From Chlorobium sp. (GTDB lineage: Bacteria > Bacteroidota > Chlorobiia > Chlorobiales > Chlorobiaceae), in assembly GCA_028282595.1 (NCBI GenBank), contig JANQHQ010000025.1, positions 1-56,479 on the forward strand: 56,479 nucleotides of DNA, written 5' to 3'. The notes under the pieces were generated by a model, which worked only from the letters and a program-made list of their open reading frames with translations, was not told where the DNA came from and made no database searches. Made by a program: the position numbers and the translations under genes. This document shows positions 51,411 to 56,479 of the stretch, one piece after another. Numbering within the stretch: the first letter of the stretch is position 1; each line of letters starts with the position of its first letter.

Positions 51411-52242
51411 GCTTACTTTTGCCGATCAGCACGACGGCCGCTCCGCCGAACATCATCGCAAGGCAGAGCAGTTGCCCCATGGAGAGCTCCAGGAAGATGA
51501 AACCGAGATGCGCATCCGGTTCGCGGTAGAATTCGATGAAGAACCGGACGAAACCGTAGCCGAAGATGTAGAGGCCGGCGAGAAAACCCGGCCAGGGAGC
51601 TTTTTTGCGAAGCCCCCAGAGAATGAAAAACAGGAAGATGCCCTCGAAAAACGCTTCGTAGAGCTGCGAGGGGTGACGTAGCGCGTTCCCCGGAGCGAGG
51701 GGGAAATACATGCCGACCGCCGCCTCGGTAGTCCGGCCGTAGAGCTCGCCGTTGATGAAGTTGCCCAGCCTGCCGAAGGTGTAGCCGAGCGGAACGGCCG
51801 GGATGAAGAGATCGACCGTCTGCAGAAAGGGCTTTTTCCGGCTGCGCGCGAAGATCAGGACGGCAAGCAGCACCCCTACGAGCCCGCCGTGATAGGACAT
51901 ACCGGATATTCCGGAAAAGGAGCAGCCTTCTCCCGTCAGGTTGAGCGGCACGAGCGAACCGAGCGGATTTGCCGCGAACTCCGGAAAACTGTAGAAGAGC
52001 AGGTATCCCGTTCTTCCGCCGACGAGAACGCCCACGATCGCCCAGGTCAGGGCGTCGCCGATAAACGAAGGGGAGTAGGGCAGCTTTTCGTTCGCGATAC
52101 GGTACCGCGTCAGCAGGTAGACCACGCCGAAAGCGACGATGTACATCATGCCGTACCAGCGGACCGGAAAGCCGCCGATCCAGAAAATGACGGGGTCCAT
52201 CCGGGAGGGAAGCGTCTGCCACCAGAGGAGAAACGTATCCAT
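51406..52242 (-). CDS. lgt: Prolipoprotein diacylglyceryl transferase
   Basis: 278 residues from ATG 52242. Multi-helix membrane protein with YHGGLVGVLLAVL, the Lgt signature GRLGNFINGELYGR and a C-terminal GFVRFFIEFYREPD. It adds diacylglycerol to the cysteine of lipoproteins such as the BMP, coiled-coil and PstS-like proteins here. A start at 52275 is possible. Its stop lies inside the last hairpin-cluster spacer. Confidence 0.94.
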   Translation of the reverse strand: MDTFLLWWQTLPSRMDPVIFWIGGFPVRWYGMMYIVAFGVVYLLTRYRIANEKLPYSPSFIGDALTWAIVGVLVGGRTGYLLFYSFPEFAANPLGSLVPLNLTGEGCSFSGISGMSYHGGLVGVLLAVLIFARSRKKPFLQTVDLFIPAVPLGYTFGRLGNFINGELYGRTTEAAVGMYFPLAPGNALRHPSQLYEAFFEGIFLFFILWGLRKKAPWPGFLAGLYIFGYGFVRFFIEFYREPDAHLGFIFLELSMGQLLCLAMMFGGAAVVLIGKSKQ

Positions 52243-52367
52243 GGTCGGAAACGGATAATCGGGATTTACAGGCAAAAGGGCTACACAGCAAAAGTTAAAA
52301 AGAAGCCCTTTTCCTTCAAAAAGGTCTTTTCGGTAGAGGAATACTTGCCTATATGAACGAAAGATAC

Positions 52368-52398
52368 TTGAAATGGCGAGAAATATAGTTATATTTCT
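52368..52398 (+). promoter_or_regulatory. aclBA promoter region with 20-bp palindrome
   Basis: AGAAATATAGTTATATTTCT (52379-52398) has 9-bp perfect arms around GT. A candidate -35 TTGAAA (52368-52373) and -10 TATATT (52390-52395) place the palindrome over the promoter. The start codon is 56 bases further on. Confidence 0.55.
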
Positions 52399-52453
52399 GC
52401 TTTGCGCTTTTTTATGGTCCGGTTACACCTCTTTAACAAAAATTTCAGATAGA

Positions 52454-53653
52454 ATGGCAAAAATACTTGAAGGGTCGGCGATGAAATTCTTCAACAAGTG
52501 GGGCATTCCGGTGCCGAACTATGTTGTCGTAATGAATCCTGACAGGCTGGCTCAGCTCGGAGAGGCGAATAAATGGTTGAGGGAATCGAAGCTTGTCGTC
52601 AAGGCTCACGAAGCGATCGGGGGCCGGTTCAAGCTCGGCCTCGTCAAGCTCGGCCTGAACCTCGACCAGGCGGTGGAAGCCGCGAGGGAGATGATCGGCA
52701 AGAAGGTCGGCACCGCCGAAATCCGTCAGGTAATCGTCGCGGAGATGCTCGACCACGACGAGGAGTACTACATCTCGATCGCCGGCAACAAGGACGGTGC
52801 GGAACTTCTCCTTTCCTCCAGGGGCGGCGTCGATATCGAGGACAACTGGGAGAGCGTCAGGCGTCTGCAGATTCCTCTCGACGATACCCCGTCCATCGAA
52901 AAACTGACCGAACTCGCCTCGAGCGCCGGTTTCCCCGAGGGGGAGATCTCCGAAAGGGTCGCAAAGATATCTTCAAGGCTCATTCTCTGTTTCGATAACG
53001 AAGACGCACAGTCCATCGAAATAAATCCGCTCGTCATCCGCAAGAGCGACATGCGGTTCGCCGCGCTCGACGCGGTCATGAATGTCGACTGGGACGCCAG
53101 GTTCCGCCATCCTGACTGGGATTTCAAACCGGTTTCCGAAATCGGCCGACCGTTCACCGAAGCCGAGCAGCAGATCATGGAGATCGATTCGAGGATCAAG
53201 GGCTCCGTCAAGTTCGTCGAGGTACCCGGCGGCGAAGTCGCGCTTCTGACGGCCGGCGGCGGCGCTTCCGTATTCTATTCCGACGCCGTTGTCGCCCGCG
53301 GCGGCACCATCGCAAACTACGCCGAGTATTCGGGTGCGCCCCCCGACTGGGCGGTGGAGGCCCTGACGGAAACCATCTGTCAGCTTCCCAACATCAAACA
53401 CATCATCGTCGGCGGCGCGATCGCCAACTTCACCGATGTGAAAGCGACCTTCGGCGGTATCATCAACGGCCTGCGCGAAAGCAAGAACAACGGCTATATC
53501 GACGGCGTCAAGATCTGGGTCCGACGCGGAGGTCCGAACGAATCCGAAGGGCTTGCGGCCATCAGCAAGCTCAAGGACGAAGGGTTCGACATCCACGTCT
53601 ACGACCGCAACATGCCGATGACCGACATCGTCGATCTGGCCATGAATGCCTGA
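52454..53653 (+). CDS. aclB: ATP-citrate lyase, small (beta) subunit
   Basis: 399 residues from ATG 52454, MAKILEGSAMKFFNKWGIPVPNY, the Chlorobium AclB start. An ATP-grasp-like N-terminal part (LVVKAHEAIGGRFKLGLVKL) and a succinyl-CoA-synthetase-like part (VEINPLVIRK-type IEINPL, LTAGGGASVFYSDA) are seen. With AclA it cleaves citrate to acetyl-CoA and oxaloacetate at the expense of ATP, the key step of reductive TCA CO2 fixation. The extra upstream frame from 52373 is not coding. A gap of 54 bases leads to aclA. Confidence 0.96.
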   Translation: MAKILEGSAMKFFNKWGIPVPNYVVVMNPDRLAQLGEANKWLRESKLVVKAHEAIGGRFKLGLVKLGLNLDQAVEAAREMIGKKVGTAEIRQVIVAEMLDHDEEYYISIAGNKDGAELLLSSRGGVDIEDNWESVRRLQIPLDDTPSIEKLTELASSAGFPEGEISERVAKISSRLILCFDNEDAQSIEINPLVIRKSDMRFAALDAVMNVDWDARFRHPDWDFKPVSEIGRPFTEAEQQIMEIDSRIKGSVKFVEVPGGEVALLTAGGGASVFYSDAVVARGGTIANYAEYSGAPPDWAVEALTETICQLPNIKHIIVGGAIANFTDVKATFGGIINGLRESKNNGYIDGVKIWVRRGGPNESEGLAAISKLKDEGFDIHVYDRNMPMTDIVDLAMNA

Positions 53654-53707
53654 TGACGGTATTGCGGGCTGAAACAAGAGAATCGAAAACCAATAAAGAC
53701 TAACACA

Positions 53708-55540
53708 GTGAGCATTGTAATCAATAAAGATACTCGTGCGGTCATCATCGGTGGAGCGGCGGGACTGAACGCCGCCAGAAAGATGGCCGAGTTTGACTTC
53801 CTGGTCAAACGTCCCCTTACCGTGCAGGCTTTCGTCTATCCTCCGGAAGAGGGGCAGCAGAAGGAAATCTTTCTGGGCGGCGAGCTCAAGAACGTCAAGG
53901 TCTATTCGAGCCTTGCCGACGCGCTCGCGGAAAACCCGCAGATCAACACCGCACTGATCTATCTGGGAGCTTCCCGCGCCACCCAGGCAACCCAGGAAGC
54001 TCTCGAATCCGATCCGGTCAACCTGGTTTCGGTCATTACCGAAGGCGTACCGGAAAAAGACGCGAAGAAGCTCCGCATTCTCGCCGAGAAGAAGGGCAAG
54101 ACTCTCAACGGTCCCTCGTCGATCGGCATCATGTCGGCAGGGGAGTGCCGCCTCGGCGTCATCGGCGGCGAGTTCAAGAACCTGAAGCTCTGCAACCTCT
54201 ACCGTCCGGGCTCCTTCGGCGTCATCACCAAGTCCGGCGGCCTTTCTAACGAAGCCATGTGGCTCTGCGCCCAGAACGGTGACGGCGTCACCTCGGCGGT
54301 AGCCATCGGCGGCGACGCTTTTCCCGGCACGGACTTCGTCACCTACCTCGAGATGTTCGAAAACGATCCCGCTACGAAGGCCGTCGTGCTGATCGGCGAG
54401 GTCGGAGGATCGCTCGAGGAGGAAGCCGCCGAATGGCTCGCGGAGAAACCCCGCAGGATCAGGCTCGTCGCGGCAATCGGCGGCACCTGCCAGGAAGTGC
54501 TTCCGCAGGGCATGAAATTCGGTCACGCCGGCGCGAAGGAAGGCAAGAAGGGCATGGGCTCGGCCCGGTCGAAAATCAACGCCCTGCGCGAAGCCGGCGC
54601 GGTCGTGCCGGACACCTTCGGCGGCCTCAGCAAGGCGATCAAGCAGGTTTACGAGGAACTGCTCGCCTCCGGCGTCATCGCGCCCGAGGAGCCGATCTCC
54701 GACGAGCTGCTTCCCGATCTGCCGCCCAAGGTGCAGAAGATCATCAAGGAGGGCGAGGTTATCGTCGACCCCCTCATAAGAACCACGATTTCGGACGATC
54801 GCGGCGAAGAACCCCGCTACAGAGGCTACGCGGCTTCCGAGCTGTGCAGCAAGGGCTACGGCATCGAGGACGTCATCGGCCTGCTCTGGAACAAGAAACT
54901 CCCGACCAGGGAAGAAGCCGAAATCATCAAGCGCATCATCATGATTTCCGCCGACCACGGTCCGGCGGTATCGGGCGCTTATGGAACCATTCTCGGCGCG
55001 TGTGCGGGCATCGACATGCCGCAGGCGGTCTCGGCCGGCATGACCATGATCGGTCCCCGTTTCGGCGGCGCGGTCACCAATGCCGGTAAATATTTCAAGA
55101 TGGGTGTTCAGGAGTATCCGAACGACATTCCGGGCTTTCTGGCCTGGATGAAGAAGAATGTCGGTCCGGTTCCGGGTATCGGCCATCGCGTCAAGAGCCT
55201 CAAGAACCCCGACCAGCGTGTCAAGTACCTGATTTCGTACGTCAAGAACGAAACCTCGCTGCACACGCCTTGCCTGGATTACGCCATGGAGGTCGAAAAA
55301 GTCACCACGGCCAAGAAGGACAATCTGATCCTGAACGTGGACGGCACGATGGGCGCGATCCTGATGGACCTCGACTTCCCGATCCACTCGCTGAACGGCT
55401 TTTTCGTGCTCGCCCGCACGATCGGCATGATCGGGCACTGGATCGACCAGAACGAACAGAACTCACGTCTGATCAGACTCTACGACTACCTCATCAACTA
55501 CGCGGTAGAAGACGAGAGGGAAGTGCCTGTCAAGAAGTAA
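53708..55540 (+). CDS. aclA: ATP-citrate lyase, large (alpha) subunit
   Basis: 610 residues, GTG start. The N-terminal CoA-binding domain begins VIIGGAAGLNAARKM; the phosphorylated histidine is in MKFGHAGAKEG (His273). The C-terminal citrate-synthase-like part has SADHGPAVSGAYGTI and RFGGAVTNAGKYF. It forms the complex with AclB. A strong terminator follows, then a TetR regulator gene. Confidence 0.97.
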   Translation: MSIVINKDTRAVIIGGAAGLNAARKMAEFDFLVKRPLTVQAFVYPPEEGQQKEIFLGGELKNVKVYSSLADALAENPQINTALIYLGASRATQATQEALESDPVNLVSVITEGVPEKDAKKLRILAEKKGKTLNGPSSIGIMSAGECRLGVIGGEFKNLKLCNLYRPGSFGVITKSGGLSNEAMWLCAQNGDGVTSAVAIGGDAFPGTDFVTYLEMFENDPATKAVVLIGEVGGSLEEEAAEWLAEKPRRIRLVAAIGGTCQEVLPQGMKFGHAGAKEGKKGMGSARSKINALREAGAVVPDTFGGLSKAIKQVYEELLASGVIAPEEPISDELLPDLPPKVQKIIKEGEVIVDPLIRTTISDDRGEEPRYRGYAASELCSKGYGIEDVIGLLWNKKLPTREEAEIIKRIIMISADHGPAVSGAYGTILGACAGIDMPQAVSAGMTMIGPRFGGAVTNAGKYFKMGVQEYPNDIPGFLAWMKKNVGPVPGIGHRVKSLKNPDQRVKYLISYVKNETSLHTPCLDYAMEVEKVTTAKKDNLILNVDGTMGAILMDLDFPIHSLNGFFVLARTIGMIGHWIDQNEQNSRLIRLYDYLINYAVEDEREVPVKK

Positions 55541-55557
55541 CTTGTTACGTTGAGCAC

Positions 55558-55597
55558 ACAGCATGGCCGGGCATATCACCCCAGGCCATGCTGTTTT
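55558..55597 (+). terminator. Terminator of aclBA
   Basis: ACAGCATGGCC (55558-55568) and GGCCATGCTGT (55584-55594) form an 11-bp perfect stem followed by TTT. Confidence 0.8.
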
Positions 55598-55655
55598 CCC
55601 GCCATCCACCTGGAACATCAGCCAAAAAAGTGAAAACTTTTTTTTCAAATAATGT

Positions 55656-55684
55656 TTGACAAGCATCGATATTTTTTTTACACT
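55656..55684 (+). promoter_or_regulatory. Promoter of the tetR gene
   Basis: TTGACA (55656-55661), 17 bases, TACACT (55679-55684). The operator lies just downstream. Confidence 0.6.
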
Positions 55685-55689
55685 TTAAA

Positions 55690-55707
55690 TGACCGACCGG
55701 TCAGTCA
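55690..55707. promoter_or_regulatory. TetR-type operator
   Basis: TGACCGACCGGTCAGTCA contains TGACCG and CGGTCA arms around AC, overlapping the probable transcription start; a GAC(C/T)GACCGGTCAGTC pattern is common for this family. Confidence 0.65.
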
Positions 55708-55735
55708 ATATAAAACCGTTTAAAAAACAACACGC

Positions 55736-56353
55736 ATGTCTCCTAAAATCGTCGACAAGAATCTGAAAAAACAGGATCTGGTGAAAGCCGCCGTTGGTGT
55801 TTTTTCGGAAAAAGGCTTTAAGGGAGCTTCCATGGAGGAGATCTCACTGCGCGCCGGTGTCGGCAAGGGAACCATTTATGAGTATTTCGGAAGCAAGGAA
55901 GATCTTTTTTATGCCTGCTTTGACTGGTTCGTGAAGACGATCATAGATCAGGCGTCCAAGGCTATGGATGGTTGTGTCGGCGCGGTGAACAAGTTGTATA
56001 CGGTCGCCCGCGTCTGGGTGGACGTGGTGAATCGCCACATCGATTTTTGTCCGATCCCTCTCGAGGTGTGGGCCATGGCGAGTGCCGGATCGGCTCGTGA
56101 GCGTTTTGCCGCAAGCCTGAATGAAATGTACGCGTCTTTGAGAAACTCCATTGAGGAAATGCTTCGCGAAGGGCAGGCAAGCGGAGAGCTTCGCCGGGAC
56201 ATGGACGAGGCAGCCATCGCAACATTGCTGATCAGCGCCTTCGACGGGATATTGCTGCAATCGTTGTTCGATCGCTCCGTAAACATATCGAGCAGTATGA
56301 ACAGTTTTCTCGATGTCCTTGTCCGGGGCATGAAACCGGATATGGAAAAGTAA
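55736..56353 (+). CDS. TetR/AcrR-family transcriptional regulator
   Basis: 205 residues. A TetR helix-turn-helix occupies about residues 32-56 (MEEISLRAGVGKGTIYEYFGSKEDLFYA). The ligand domain is helical and not recognised. The operator-like palindrome TGACCGACCGGTCA lies 33 bases before the start and suggests autorepression. It is separated from aclBA by a terminator, so control of aclBA cannot be assumed; no copy of its operator is seen upstream of aclB. Confidence 0.93.
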   Translation: MSPKIVDKNLKKQDLVKAAVGVFSEKGFKGASMEEISLRAGVGKGTIYEYFGSKEDLFYACFDWFVKTIIDQASKAMDGCVGAVNKLYTVARVWVDVVNRHIDFCPIPLEVWAMASAGSARERFAASLNEMYASLRNSIEEMLREGQASGELRRDMDEAAIATLLISAFDGILLQSLFDRSVNISSSMNSFLDVLVRGMKPDMEK

Positions 56354-56367
56354 TTTCAATGATTAAA

Positions 56368-56479
56368 GGCACCTCTATGTATTGTCATGAGCGGTTCAAG
56401 TGCAAGGCGAACGGAGCCCCGATAGCAATCGGGATAAACTTCGAAACCGGAGTCCCGACGAGTCGGGACAACGAAGCAA
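56368..56479 (+). repeat. Interspersed inverted-terminal-repeat element, copy D (cut by window edge)
   Basis: Starts GGCACCTCTATGTATTGTC and contains TCATGAGCGGTTCAAGTGC, GGCGAACGGAGCCCCGATAG, CAATCGGGATAAACTTCG and a TCCCGACGAGTCGGGA palindrome, as in copy A. The right end lies outside the window. Confidence 0.8.

Noticed and set aside
52373..52453. N-terminal extension of AclB
   Set aside because: It would put the promoter palindrome inside the coding region; the MAKILEG start matches the expected subunit length.
52973..55438. 821-residue frame antisense to aclBA
   Set aside because: Lies opposite the intact aclB and aclA genes and shows no recognisable motif.

Overview
The window reads as chromosomal DNA of a green sulfur bacterium (Chlorobi/Chlorobiaceae). 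The main reason is the intact two-gene ATP-citrate lyase operon aclB-aclA (52454-55540), the hallmark enzyme of the reductive TCA cycle in this group, with subunit sizes (399 and 610 residues) as expected for Chlorobium. The rest is mostly dense housekeeping with many 1-20 nt gene overlaps. No lineage was confirmed by a database search.

Layout. 1-10 kb: the 5' part of a ParA-like ATPase gene behind a CHAD-domain (polyphosphate-binding type) gene, a BMP-family lipoprotein, a coiled-coil lipoprotein, an NAD-dependent epimerase, a CNMP/CBS/DUF294 protein overlapping a DnaQ-type exonuclease, a methyltransferase, a 64-residue basic protein and a radical SAM enzyme. 10-16 kb: an esterase, a CphA2-like ATP-grasp protein, a MarR-controlled three-gene operon with two clear 17-bp operators, a sulfotransferase and a small PH-like protein with a broken paralogue nearby. 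16-28 kb: pyrC with an FAH-family gene, 5-formyl-THF cyclo-ligase, ppk1, rpiB, a CBS protein, an M20 amidohydrolase, class II fba, the tail-specific protease and argH. 28.7-32.7 kb: the most unusual locus, a three-gene overlapping operon of an alpha/beta hydrolase, a caspase-family (C14) protease and an unrecognised protein that carries two copies of a small domain also found at the protease C-terminus. 33-40 kb: a repeat-containing secreted protein and the arginine operon argC-J-B-F-R-G with an ARG-box-like operator. 40.5-52 kb: a PstS-like lipoprotein translationally coupled to a diguanylate cyclase, two LolC/E permeases, rubredoxin, an acetyltransferase, a lipocalin remnant, a single-domain GDT1 protein, a HerA-like ATPase, the FetAB-type iron exporter and lgt. 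52-56 kb: aclBA and a TetR regulator with its operator.

Two non-coding repeat systems stand out. One is a family of about 110-175 bp elements (near 3.9, 8.6, 15.7 and 56.4 kb, with lone ends elsewhere) with terminal inverted repeats whose outer end carries a Shine-Dalgarno-like AGAGGTG or AGAGATG. Several copies end immediately upstream of a start codon. The other is a cluster of seven small hairpins (51111-51410) between the convergent fetB and lgt genes: the spacers are conserved, the stems vary but stay complementary, and the two halves of the cluster are in opposite orientation.

How the genes work together: aclBA, fba and rpiB belong to central carbon metabolism. The arg operon plus argH and argR is a nearly complete ornithine-acetyl-cycle pathway (no argD seen here). 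ppk1 with the ParA/CHAD pair suggests polyphosphate biology. Lgt, the LolC/E-type permeases and the lipoproteins concern the envelope.
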